64,000 bases of DNA. Source: Charina bottae. Lineage: Eukaryota; Chordata; Lepidosauria; Squamata; Charinaidae. Shown here piece by piece: positions 23,655-33,623 of this stretch; position 1 is the stretch's first letter, and each line of letters starts with the position of its first letter. The stretch covers positions 61,492,914 through 61,556,913 of the forward strand of contig JALMGJ010000002.1 of assembly GCA_023362775.1 (NCBI GenBank). The letters run 5' to 3'. A program made the translations under genes and the position numbers. Under the pieces are notes generated by a model that saw nothing but the letters and a program-made list of their open reading frames with translations, had not been told where the DNA came from and did no database searches.

Positions 23655-24440
23655 GTGACCATCAGAAAATGTGCAAAGCAAAGTGAAAGAAGGTTCATTA
23701 GACCAACTGACAGATAAAGGAATTACCCTAGAAATATTACAACAAATGTTTGAAGAAGTGGGAAAGCAGTTATCTGAATCTGTAAAATCTATCAAATGTG
23801 AGCTGGTTGCTTTTGAAAGGAGAATGGAAGAAAGGTTCATAAAGATGAAAGAGGAGATGAAAGGAGAAGTTACACAAAAAATTGAAGAATCTATAGGGCA
23901 CCTTACAGGCGAAGTTAAATTAATGACAAAGTGGAAATTTTAGAAAATAAAACATAAATAATAAACAGATGGAAAAGGACTTAGACAATTTGCCATTATT
24001 GGAATTGAGAGAAAAATAATTATGCTTGATATTTAGAGCAGTTCCAGAGGGTCCTGGAGAAGATACTAGAGAAAATATTGTTCAATCCCAAACAAATTTT
24101 TTGGAATGGGATGAGGATGACATGGAGGGAGAAATTGACAAAGTCTATAGAATCAACACACGATTTGCAAAACTAAGAAATGTATCAAGGGATATTCTTG
24201 TGCACTTTGTCAGATAGAAGACCAGAGATCAAGTTTTTCAGCAGCATTTCACTACTAGACTGAAGATTAATAATGCAGATGTGCTTGTACTTAAAGAAAT
24301 TCCAATTAGAATAAGATATTCTAATTTTAAATTCTACTGTTTGCTCAAACGAAAAGAGTACTTCTTTTGGACTGACAAGCTCAAACAGAAAAAGGTACCA
24401 TTTTGATGAGATAAATTGGAAGGAGTGATTTTCACCTTTA
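23655..24440 (+). pseudogene. L1 ORF1 pseudogene (RNA-binding chaperone protein)
   Basis: Two in-frame stretches mark it. The first (23671-23943) is a heptad-rich coiled coil (EILQQMFEEVGKQLSESVK). The second (24026-24217) has the RAVPEGPGED and VYRINTRF..RDILVHFV motifs of the L1 ORF1p RRM and C-terminal domains, with the KTRDQVFQ-like segment following in frame after a stop. The normal product is a trimeric RNA-binding protein of the L1 particle. Several stops and frameshifts separate the pieces. ORF2 follows about 200 bp downstream on the same strand. Confidence 0.8.
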
Positions 24441-25153
24441 AACAACAGAGGTTCAAACTGAATTCAGTCCAAAAAGCAAGATAATTTCTAGAAAAGTTTA
24501 AAAGGGAACTGGAAGAAATGCAAATGGAAGTGAGAAAGGGCCCCAGCACTCTGGACCCTAAACAGCTACAACAAGAAACTGGGGAGGAGACCATCATGCT
24601 AGATGCTACAGGTATTGACTTTTCTAAGTTTTTGGCATAAACATGGATTTCAAATGCCTAACGTGGAATATAAATGGAGTAAAATGCTCCTCAAAAAAGA
24701 AGAAAATTATTTCATTATTTTAAAAAATTGAAACGAGATGTAGATGGTCTTCAAGAAATGCAGATTAGAAAAAAAGATATAAAATATTTGATCTGCAAAA
24801 ATTTGGGTGAGAATTTATTTCAGTGGGACTTAAAAAGAGAAATGGAGTTGTTTTGTATATAACTCCCCCATGACCAGAACTAATATTGATTGATGATTAT
24901 GGTAGATATGTAGGGTGGAAGCTACTTTGCATGGGGCAAAGACTTTCATTTATGCTCCAAATGAGGATAAAGTAACTTTTTACAAAGGACTTATGGACAA
25001 ACTAATGGTCTTACCATATTAAAATTGGTATTTAATGGAAGATTGGAATGGAATAATTTTCCACAGAAAGACAGAACCTCTTAGAAAGATATTAAAACAA
25101 CACAAGGTAAATTACCAAAAGTTTTTTTTTTTGACATGATGGACAATCTAGAG

Positions 25154-25485
25154 CAGTGCTTTTCAAACTGCCGCCATTGGCGACACACCAATGGCGGCAG
25201 TGGTGGCAGCGCAGGGGCATGCGCAGCGGCGGGGGCGTGCATGGTGGTGGCGTGGGGGGGTGCAGTGGCAGCATGCACGGCAGCAGCAGCGGCCTCCGCT
25301 AAAACGCGGAAGCGCTGATGGTGCACCACTGCCGTCGTCGCTGCCACCGCCATACACACCACCACCACGTGCACCCCTGCACCACCACCATGCACGCCCC
25401 CAACATGCACGCCCCCGCCGCCGCTTCCGGGTTGTGTTGCGACACACTAAAGTGTGTGTCGCGACACACAGTTTGGAAAGCTATG
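25154..25485. mobile_element. Non-autonomous hAT family N1, copy 4, inserted in L1 ORF2
   Basis: Begins CAGTGCTTTTCAAACTG and ends CAGTTTGGAAAGCTATG, a 17-bp inverted repeat with three mismatches, flanked by ATCTAGAG at 25146-25153 and 25486-25493. The right subterminal region has a perfect TGTGTCGCGACACA palindrome and a repeated CGACACACTAAAGTGTGT hairpin. The core is GC-rich with GTGGTG and CACCAC runs on the two sides, itself partly palindromic. Several ORFs here, including most of a 223-codon one, are artefacts of this composition. Confidence 0.92.
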
Positions 25486-25557
25486 ATCTAGAGCTTGTAG
25501 ATGCATGGAGATGCAAAAATGGTGATGCAAAAGAATACACTTATTTTTCTGAAAGAC

Positions 25558-26186
25558 TGTCCTGTCCAACTGAGACTCGACCCAGAAGAGGTGTAACAAT
25601 AACAAACTTTATTAACAAGGGCAATTTCCCTCAGAGAGCTTTCTTGATATTGAGCACAGCTACTGAGGAGGCAGTTCAAGAGAGATTCCAGTTTCCCGGC
25701 AAGCTAAAGTCCCTTGGCCAGAATCAGCACTGCAACACAGTCAGATTCGGAGGTGGGGCTGGCGCGGTGACAAGGAAAGATTCTGTGACAGGGATCAATG
25801 TGGCAGCAAGGCAAGGCTCTGCGGCGGCAGCTGTGGTGGTGGCAAGGCAAGGTTGGTTTTAGAGACACACTTCTCGGTGTCCAGGCTCGAGGTTTGTGAT
25901 TGCTGGTGAGAACCGTTGTCTCTGACAACCTGCTCCTGTCCCCGATGCCTTTTTATACCTTCAATTTCCCGCTGCTTGCAGGTGGGGGCCAATTGCCTCT
26001 CTCGCTGTTCAGCTTTTTTCCGCCCTCCTGGCTCGCACGCTGATAGGTGGCTGTTCATCTTCTTCTAAACTTCCTCCAATCGGTGGCTCTGGCTTCCTTT
26101 CAATTTGCACACCTTCTTCATGCCTTCCCGCCTTTGCAATGGTCGCCTCCCCCTCCCCCGCATCGGATTCAGCCTGCACCCTTACA
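25558..26186 (-). mobile_element. Solo LTR, 629 bp, minus strand, inserted in L1 ORF2
   Basis: Starts TGTCCTG and ends CCTTACA (TGT..ACA), flanked by a perfect 5-bp duplication AAGAC at 25553-25557 and 26187-26191. On the minus strand an AATAAA hexamer (about 25605) lies close to the 3' end, supporting minus orientation. The left half is GC-rich with GGCAAGGC repeats. No internal coding region remains, hence solo LTR. The ERV or Gypsy origin is not determinable here. Confidence 0.87.
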
Positions 26187-26719
26187 AAGACACAGATCTT
26201 TCTCAATAATTGATATGTTTTGGATATCTAAGAATTTGGCTACTAGTGTTCATAAAGTGGAGATACTGCCAAAGACGTTTTCAGAACACAATCTAGTGAC
26301 TTTAGTATTTAAAAGGAAAACCAGTTTCTTCAGATGAAGGTTAAATGAAACATTGTTGCAGAAAGAAACAGTAATGGAAGATTGTAAAAAGAAGTTAAAA
26401 GAATTTTTTGATTAGTATTTCATCAATACTACTCTAAATTATATAAAGGAGAAGAAATTCCTCTGGCAAAGGTTGATGAATATTTAAAGAAACAAAATTT
26501 ACTGAAGATCACAGAAAGACAGAAACAATTAATGAATGGACCCATTACAATAAAGGAAGTTTGTGAAGCTATAAAAAAAGGTCAAAATAGGGAAAGCGCC
26601 TGGACCAGATGGTTTATCAGCCTCTTATTATAAACATTTTGAAGATGAATTATTACAACCATTGCAAAATATGATGAATTCTATTTTACAGTCTGGAAAG
26701 ATACTGGATAGTTGGATGG

Positions 26720-27528
26720 TGTATTGATAAGTGTCCACGCCTCTTTGATCAGGGGCTAGGGCAATTGATTCTTTTAGATCCAGAGATAATAGCACACCAG
26801 TGGATAAAGAAACTTAAAGCTTTATTATAGACAAACAAAGTTAAACACAGTCTAAACACAGTTTACAAAGCATAACAAGCATAGCATAGCATACAGAAAT
26901 ACATAATACATACATACCAAGCAAACAAGGTGATACCTAATCTCCCATAGGCTGCCAGGAGCCCTCTAATAAGGACAGCGGAGATACCCCAAGGTGGCAA
27001 TTTTCACAGCACCCAGCACTCAGGCCTGTGTGGACTCCCAAACTCCAAAGACAATCCTAAGGTTTTTATCAAAGCCTGGCTCCCAAACCCCGTGACCAAG
27101 TTTCTATGGCACTGAAGCTGTATGGCCTGACCTTGACTGGGATTCTTCATGTGGTCCTGGCACCTGACCATGACATCATTCTAATAACATGGGAAACCAT
27201 CAGATAAGCAAGTGCTTAAGCATAACATTTTCTTATCATTCCTCCCCATTCCAAGCCGCTAAAGGAGTGGCTGGAGGAGTGAACCTAACAAGCTGGGGAC
27301 TTTCTCTCCCCCCCACTTCCCACAGAGATATGTTCTGAAGGGCTGCTGGAGGAGTGAACATATACCTCTTCTCTCCCCCCTCTCATGCCAAACAGCAACA
27401 AAAACAAGCCAATTAAACATCAGTATAACTCAAAATAAACTTTAATCTCCTAGGTGTGGGGGAAGAAAAATCAAAACATGCCACCTAACTCCTCGAAATA
27501 CAAAGGTCTTCCGCAGGTTGCCATTACA
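26720..27528 (-). mobile_element. Solo LTR, 809 bp, minus strand, inserted in L1 ORF2
   Basis: Starts TGTATTGATAAG and ends GCCATTACA (TGTA..TACA), flanked by GATGG at 26715-26719 and 27529-27533. The minus strand has CTATAATAAAGCTTTAAG near the 3' end (26812-26830), a polyadenylation signal. The interior holds a degenerate duplication of a GGCTGGAGGAGTGAAC unit (27270-27365). No coding sequence. Different in sequence from the LTRs at 10125, 25558 and 57293. Confidence 0.85.
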
Positions 27529-27537
27529 GATGGAGGC

Positions 27538-27760
27538 TAAAAAAAGGTAAAGGTTCCCCCTGCACATTTGTGCAGTCATGTCCAACTCTAGGGGCCGGTG
27601 CTCATCTCCGTTTGTTAGCCGAAGAGCCAGTGTTGTCTGAAGACGCTTCCACAGTCATGTGGCCGGCATGACGCACGCGGAACACTGTTACCTACCCACC
27701 AAAGTGGTACCTATTAATCTATTTGCATTTGCATGCTTTCAAATTTCTAAGTTGGCTAGG
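27538..27760 (-). mobile_element. tRNA-derived SINE family B, truncated, minus strand
   Basis: Plus-strand order AAAGGTAAAGGTTCCCCCTG, GGGGCCGGTGCTCATCTC, GCATGACGCACGCGG and GCATGCTTTCAAATTTC is the reverse of the complete copy at 14535. The promoter-bearing head is missing (5'-truncated). Weak duplication ATGGAGGCTAA / ATGGAGAATAA flanks it in the L1 sequence. Confidence 0.8.
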
Positions 27761-27832
27761 ATGGAGAATAATATTGCATTAATACTTAAAGAAGGTCAAG
27801 GCTTCTCACCTCTCCAATCCTTTGACTTTTTT

Positions 27833-28312
27833 TTTCAAAGACCACTGCAAGCTTGCACTTTCTCCAAATATATGCCAGGATACAAACACAGCACAAGCAC
27901 AAGTCACAACTGCAGACTCCCATTTATTCACCTTCACTTTTGTTTCTGAAGACAATGCCAATGTAAGTCTTATATTCTACCTTGTTCCTTTCTTAGGCTC
28001 TCAGGTTAACTGAGTTCATGACTTACAGGGAAATTTTGAGATGGATACAATTCTTGGCCAGATTCTTTTTGCTCTTCTGGTTGCTCATTCTGTAAGCTTG
28101 TGACATGAAATATGGCTGCCTTATATTCCCCATACAGTCTCTGGTTATTCAAAAGGAAGAAGTTGCTCAGTCACCCATAACAGGCAAACAGTAGTTCTCT
28201 GGACATATCCATGCAAGCAACAGCTATTCACAGCTGAGCAAACAATAGTTTGGAACCTCTCTAGTCACTCTTCTCTTCCTTGTCTCTTCTTCCATTAGAA
28301 CCCCATAGTCAT
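27833..28312. other. No recognised feature
   Basis: Begins with a T-rich run after the last readable L1 codons. May be an unrecognised insertion or the end of the L1. Confidence 0.35.
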
Positions 28313-28320
28313 GTGGTTCC

Positions 28321-28494
28321 CAAACTGTGTGCTGTGGTGCCCTAGGGTGCCTTAAAAAACTCACAGGGGTGCTGTGTGATATTTTACATTTTGGTGACAT
28401 CACTTGCAAAGCTCGGTTTTGCTATGTCCATTTGTGACATCATAACTTTGCAACACTAAAGGTACCATGAACTGAGGAAGTTTGGGAACCCCTG
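28321..28494. mobile_element. Non-autonomous hAT element (third family)
   Basis: Ends ATGTGGTTCCCAAACTG and AGTTTGGGAACCCCTG form an inverted repeat. CCATAGTC flanks it at 28313-28320 and 28495-28502. The interior has GTGACATCA repeated three times (around 28395 and 28432). The leading CAG is damaged on the left. 174 bp, no coding. Confidence 0.82.
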
Positions 28495-28502
28495 CCATAG
28501 TC

Positions 28503-30344
28503 AATTCCTGTTTGCTCATCTGTTCATTTACTCAGCTTAAACATTCCCACATGTACTATGCAAACAGAATCTGGATCATAGAGCTTAACCCTAGAGTTCT
28601 TTCTTCCACTACCAGTGATAATCAGTGTGCAGCAAGTTTTTTTTTTCTTATCAGTAAGGTATTATTTCATGTTTTAATATTTTTCAATATCCATGATGCA
28701 GCTATGAAACTCTGAGCTGGTGAGTCATTATTCAGTAAGTAAATGCATTTTTGGAGAGTGGAATTTCCTTGGTTTTGCAACTACGATCACTCCTGAAATT
28801 TTGCCCATATTTTGTGAATGATTTGCAAAAGAGAGGAGTGTCTGAGTTTAGATGTGAAAGCTTTGCAAGACTGTACATGTGGAGACCTTGCATGGGAATT
28901 TGGATTTCTACTCTAGCTCTTAAACTTTGCCACCTCATTTCCTTTGCTTGTATATACAGTAATAGGCTCAAATAACAAGACATTTAGACAGTTCTGTAGC
29001 TAAAAAAGATCAAGTACTCCCAAGGCATGCCATCATAGTGTGAATCTTGGGTACAACTATTTTTTTTAAAAAAACCCTCTTCTTCGAATCTAATTTACAA
29101 TATTTCAAAATTTGATGAGAGTACAGTTAGGATCTCAGCAAGTCTGTCTGTCTGGATACTCAGCCAAAGTATCCCAAAAACCAGCAACCAATGACAAGTT
29201 TGAGAGCTTTGCAATTTCACAGCTTTTCTAGAGGTACTCAATTAGTGTTGCTCAGTCTAATGTAATTTTGCACCAGGATGTAGACTGAACATTAATCATT
29301 GATTACAGCATGAGAAAAATCATTAGATCATTGCCTAAAGCTCTGTTGAAAATATTATTCCACCCCCAAGTCAGAATTCTATATAATATGAAGTCTGAGC
29401 CTAAAGGTTTGCTTCAAAATACTCTTAGAACCAGCATCTAAGGCTCAGCTGAATGTTTTCCCCCCATGAATCTCAATTTTCCCATGGAAATAAAGAGCAA
29501 TACTCACCATGCAGACTGAGATGTGCAAAAGTCCCTAAAGGCTGATTATCAAGGGTCAGATTTTATGATACATGAAAATACATGAAATGAATGATTACAT
29601 TTAATGACTGCAGCCCAGAGCAAGCTGGGGTGCCATATACATAAATGAATTTTAAGTTTGTAATTACAAACTTTCCACATTAAGTTCAATGATGATAATA
29701 TTAATAATATTAATATTAATAATAATATTGTAATAATAATAATTGTAATAATAAGTAAGAGAACGAGGAAGGGACCAGGTTTGGGATAAAAGTAAAACAT
29801 TTAAAAAACCCCTGGCAGATCCCATGCCCCACCGGTGAGATGCAATTATGATATGAGGCCTCCAGTCAGGCTGAATGTCCTGACACCCCCTAGTCTGTCT
29901 AATTGGGAAGTTCTTAGTCCTTTTACCTAGGACTTCTCTCTTCAGCCCTGCTTTAGGAAGATAGAAAGGGAAGACTTTGGATCTTCTTGTCCAAAGTCCA
30001 GAAATAAAGAACCTAACAACAAACCTTGTGCCAATCGTGAAGCATAGCTATGTGCTATGCAGTCTTGCAGATGGGGAAGGTTTTGATGAGGAACTCTCTT
30101 CTAAAACAGGTGAAGACAAATCTGTAAGTATAAGGGAAAAGTGAAATGGAGAGACAACAAAGAAGGCAACAAACACATACAGAGAATTCCAAATCTTCCT
30201 TCTTCTCCTCTCTAGCCTCTTCTTCCCAGGTCTATAGAAGGGTTGGTGGTGGTTTAAGTGAAAGTTAGCTTCAGCATTTGCTTTGCCCAGTCAAGGACCC
30301 TGGTCTGCTTCTGATGTCCTGGGTTTACCTGCAAATCAGGCATT
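28503..30344. other. Mostly unrecognised sequence
   Basis: AT-rich with an (AAT)n/(ATT)n tract at 29690-29755. ORFs up to 83 codons without family resemblance. Confidence 0.5.
29690..29755. repeat. Imperfect (AAT)n tract
   Basis: Interrupted AAT/ATT trinucleotides, with runs such as TAATAATATTAATATTAATA. Confidence 0.8.
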
Positions 30345-30429
30345 ATCTAGGGCAGGGGTCGGCAAACTATTTTTGCCGGGAGCCATTTTGACATGCTCAT
30401 GCACATTTTGAAGTGCTCGAGAGCCAGGG

Positions 30430-30575
30430 GGAGGGGTTTGCGGGCGGGGGCCAATCGCGTGGAAGGGGGAGGGGTTTTCAGGCGGGAGCCAATCGCGTGG
30501 AAGGGGGCGGGTTTTGCGGGCGGGAGCCAATCGCGTGGAAGGGGGCGGGGTTTGCGGGCGGGGGCCAATCGCGCA
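30430..30575 (+). repeat. 38-bp tandem array with CCAAT and GC-box motifs
   Basis: CCAATC recurs at 30451, 30489, 30527 and 30565, exactly 38 bp apart, each preceded by GGCGGG and followed by GCGTGGAAGGGGG or GCGCAC. A related single unit, GGGAGCCAATTGCGCACACTTAGGGC, recurs near 31227. The motif content resembles NF-Y and Sp1 sites, so promoter activity is possible but only inferred. Confidence 0.8.
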
Positions 30576-30642
30576 CACTTAGGGCCTGCTGCCGCCATGC
30601 CCGCTGCAGTGCCTGCCGCCGCCATGCCCGCTGCCACGACTG

Positions 30643-30915
30643 CGCAGGCGGAGCTGCCTGCCTGGCCCTCGGGCGCTCCGGCTGGGGTGCAGCGGGACGG
30701 GAGCATTGCTGGCGGCCCGCGAGGACCGGCCAGGGAAGGCGCGCGGGCGGAGCTCCCGTTCCGCTGCACCCCAGCCGGAGCGCCCGAGGGCCAGGCAGGC
30801 AGCTCCGCCTGCATGCCTTCCCTGGCCGGTCCTCGCGGGCCGCCAGCGATGCTCCCGTCCCGCTGCACCCCAGCCGGAGCGCCCGAGTGCCAGGCAGGCA
30901 GCTCCGCCCACGCGC
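30643..30915. repeat. Inverted and direct repeat block in the GC-rich hAT
   Basis: The segment at 30650-30697 (GCCTGGCCCTCGGGCGCTCC...) is inverted almost perfectly at 30762-30808, with a GGCCGGTCCTCGCGGGCC arm nested inside. A second direct copy of the right arm follows to 30910. It would form a long stable hairpin. Overlapping alanine/glycine/proline-rich ORFs result. Confidence 0.85.
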
Positions 30916-31326
30916 CTTCCCTGGCTGGTCAAGATCCCTTCCCCGCCCCCAGCAGAACCAAATATGTTAAAAAGTGGGTAGGTAAAGCACGCTCGCATAA
31001 ACATCCTGGTTCCTTCATGATCAGTTGAGCAGCAGCCACGCAGCAGCAGCAGAAGCAGCAAGCGGGCGTCTTCGACGAATTGCTCTGGAAGGGGGCGGGG
31101 GAGGTTTGGAAGAAGAAGGGAAAGAGAGGCTCGACTGCTCCAGTCGCTTCTCTTCCGGAGCCGCTCACGCCCCCAGTCCAGGCAAAGTAAAGCTGGTGGG
31201 GAATCCAGCACGGGAGCGCGGTTTGCGAGTGGGAGCCAATTGCGCACACTTAGGGCTGTGGGGTGGAAATGTGCTGCTTTTGCACGGAGAAAAAGAGTAA
31301 GCAGAGCAGCAACGAAGAGGTTAAGG

Positions 31327-32288
31327 CAGGGCTTTCCAAACTTTGGCGACACACCAACGGCCAGCCCACAAAAACCTGGAAGCACCGGCGGCTGCCCCTT
31401 TGAAAGGGCAGACTCCGGGGACCCCGAAAATGCCCTCGGTTCTGGCAGGGAGGCAAAAATCGCGCGTGCAGGCTGACGGGCTTCCCGACGCACAGCTGAT
31501 TGGTGCGGTGGGGGGGGGGGACGGGGTGGAAATTCTCTGTGCTGATCAGCTGTGCGCCGGGAAGCCCCCCGCGCGTGCGATTTTTGCCTCCCTGCTGGAA
31601 CCGAGGGCATTTTCGGGGTCCCCAGAGCCTGCTCTTCCAAAGGGGCAGCGGCAGCAGCGGCGTCCTGGAGACCGGAAGCACTGATGGCCCACCACCGCTG
31701 CTGCCCCTTCGAAAGGGCAGACTCCGGGGACCCCGAAAATGCCCTCCGTTCCGGCAGGGAGGCAAAAATCGCGCGAGTAGGTTGCCGGGCTTCCCGACGC
31801 ACAGCTGATTGGCGCGGTGGGGGGGGAGATGGGGTGGAAATTCTCTGTGCTGATCAGCTGTGCGCCGGGAAGCCCCCCCCGCGCGCGATTTTTTCCTCCC
31901 TGCTGGAACCAAGGGCATTTTCGGGGTCCCCAGAGCCTGCTCTTCCAAAGGGGCAGCGGCAGCAGCGGCGTCCTGGAACCCGGAAGCACTGATGGCCCAC
32001 CACCGCCGCTGCCCCTTCGAAATGGCAGACTCCGGGACCCCGAAAATGCCCTCGGTTCCGGCAGGGAGGCAAAAATCGCGCGTGCAGGCTGCCGGGCTTC
32101 CCAACGCACAGCTGATTGGCGCGGAGAATTTCCACTCCGGGTGGCATGGCAGCGCGCGCGCACACACGATTTTCACCTCCCTGCCAGAACCGAGGGCATT
32201 TTCATCAGCGCTTCCGGCTTGTCATGCGACACAGTTGGGGGCCCCCGGCGACACAGTATTGTGTCGACACACAGTTTGGAAAGCCCTG
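31327..32288. mobile_element. Non-autonomous hAT family N1, copy 5 (expanded, 962 bp)
   Basis: Begins CAGGGCTTTCCAAACTTTGG and ends CACAGTTTGGAAAGCCCTG, with GGTTAAGG at 31319-31326 and 32289-32296. Subterminal GGCGACACACCAA and GTGTCGACACACAG match the family. It is about six times the size of copy 2 because the core has become an array of 308-bp units. Nested in the element at 30353. Confidence 0.92.
31390..32120. repeat. 308-bp tandem array of inverted-repeat units
   Basis: TGATCAGCTGTGCGCCGGGA recurs at 31543 and 31851, and CAGACTCCGGGGACCCCGAA recurs at 31409 and 31717 with a variant near 32025. Each unit is itself a hairpin: GGCATTTTCGGGGTCCCC on one arm pairs with GGGGACCCCGAAAATGCC on the other, and similarly for the CCTCCCTGC..GGAACC segments. 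About 2.4 units. Confidence 0.85.
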
Positions 32289-32589
32289 GGTTAAGGCGAT
32301 GGGCAAGTGCCTGTCGTCAAGATGGCTGCCGGAGACGGAGGCTTCCAAACTCTCGCGAGACTGTGTGAAGCCCGTCCCCGGAGGAAAAAGAGAGGCTGGG
32401 CCTAGGCGGTTGCCAGGGGTATGCCCACAGCCACGCACACCATGCCCGCTGCCGCGCCTGCCCCTCCACACTCGCTGCCGCACCTGCCCCCGCCACGCCC
32501 GCCACGCCTGCCTGCGGAAGAGCCACACTCAAGGGGCCAAAGAGCCGCATTTGGCTCGCGAGCCGCCATTTCCGACCCTTGATCTAGGG

Positions 32590-32674
32590 CAGTGTTTCTC
32601 ATGGCTGGCTGGGGAATTTTGGGAGTTGAAGTCCCAAAATTGGGACTTAAAGTTGCCAATGTTGAGAAACACTG
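32590..32674. mobile_element. Short hAT MITE sharing its target site with the neighbour
   Basis: CAGTGTTTCTCA and TTGAGAAACACTG form the ends. The interior GAAGTCCCAAAATTGGGACTT is a palindrome related to the core of the MITE at 6962. Flanked by ATCTAGGG at 32582-32589 and 32675-32682, the left copy being also the right duplication of the 30353 element. Confidence 0.9.
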
Positions 32675-33048
32675 ATCTAGGGACTAGACTTTTGAAAGAA
32701 ATGATAGATAGAATTATAAAAGGACAATTTGGTTTTCATCAGGTCTGCCTTTCCATACATGGGATTACATGGGAAAGGTGATTTGGGGAAACAGAAGCTG
32801 GATTCCATCTATTCAAACCTCTCAGCAGGGGTCAACTTATCAGGTGCTTTAGTGGGCATGTGGTGCCCTACCAAAACTGGGGTTGTCACAAATGTGATAG
32901 GCAAAGTGCTCTAAGCCTTCCTTCCAGAGTTGGAGTCCTGATGAAAACATCCAAGCCTAGAACTGCAATATTTATTTGTGAGAGGGAAGCTGTCATATAA
33001 TGTACTTCAACTGCTTATTGGGGAAAAAAAGCCCACAAAATATTAGAT

Positions 33049-33328
33049 CAGAGCTTTCCAAACTTTTCATGTTGGTGACACACTTTTTAGACATGCATCA
33101 TTTCGCGACACACTCTTACAGCAGGGCATAATTTCGCGACACACTCTTACAGCAGGGCACAAGGCAGGCACTAGGACCTGTGTGGAATCACAACTGGTTT
33201 GGAGGCAGCAAGGCACAAGGCAGGCACTAGAACCTGGGTGGAATCCAGGAGGCAGCAGCAGCCACGACACACCCAGACACTGCAGCCGACACACTAACGT
33301 GTCCCGACACACAGTTTGGAAAGCTCTG
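33049..33328. mobile_element. Non-autonomous hAT family N1, copy 6
   Basis: Begins CAGAGCTTTCCAAACTTTTC and ends CACAGTTTGGAAAGCTCTG, flanked by TATTAGAT at 33041-33048 and 33329-33336. The interior carries GCAGGGCACAAGGCAGGCAC units, the inverse of those in the copy at 18917, and a local duplication of ATTTCGCGACACACTCTTAC (33101, 33131). Confidence 0.92.
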
Positions 33329-33623
33329 TATTAGATACTTAAAGCACAGTTGGTCATTCCTTAGAAAAAATATTTCATCTAGCTTGGTCATGAGAATTAT
33401 GTTTTGCCAGCAGTTAGAATGTGGCCAGATTGAACAAAGAGGTCCATGTATAGAAGGATGAATTCTTAATGTTTTATTCTATTTTGCTGATGCAGAATTT
33501 GGCATTGCTCAAAATATTTCTCCATTTGACATCAGGGAGGTAAATGTGGGTTTGAAGGAAACCAACTTATCATTTTATATAATTAAACACTACACTATAT
33601 GACTAAACACTACAAACACTACA

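Larger units (their letters stand above)
24643..27830 (+). pseudogene. L1 ORF2 pseudogene, split by four insertions
   Basis: Recognisable pieces in order are: endonuclease start (24643: F-K-C-L-T-W-N-I-N-G-V), an FISVGLKKRNGVVLYI-like stretch near 24815, then a hAT; the short ELVDAWR..EYTYFS piece (25494-25552), then a solo LTR; an IDMFWIS..HN-LVTL stretch (26192-26335); the RT start with GKAPGPDGLSASYYKHFEDE (26595-26650) running to DSWM at 26719, then a second LTR; a few codons to 27537, then a SINE; and an NIALILKEGQ stretch at 27765-27830. Removing the insertions restores collinearity with L1 ORF2. The catalytic YADD region is not found, and stops and frameshifts are frequent, so this is an old, dead L1. 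Confidence 0.8.
30353..32581. mobile_element. Large GC-rich non-autonomous hAT (fourth family), carrying a second hAT
   Basis: Starts CAGGGGTCGGCAAACT and ends CCATTTCCGACCCTTG, a decayed inverted repeat, with ATCTAGGG at 30345-30352 and 32582-32589. Subterminal matching segments (GGGAGCCATTTTG on the left, GAGCCGCATTTGGCTC and GAGCCGCCATTT on the right) support one element. No transposase is visible. The interior is strongly CpG-rich: a 38-bp CCAAT/GC-box array, a large inverted repeat, and an inserted N1 hAT at 31327-32288. Long ORFs here (407, 308, 211 codons and others) occur in several frames and are low-complexity artefacts. Confidence 0.88.

Noticed and set aside
25191..25862. 223-codon plus-strand ORF
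   Set aside because: It runs from a GC-rich hAT core across an L1 scrap into an LTR, crossing three unrelated elements; it cannot be a gene.
30579..31802. 407-codon minus-strand ORF, and overlapping 308-, 211- and 205-codon ORFs on both strands
   Set aside because: They lie wholly within GC-rich inverted and tandem repeats of two nested hAT elements, are open in several frames at once and have biased Ala/Gly/Pro/Arg composition. No domain is visible.
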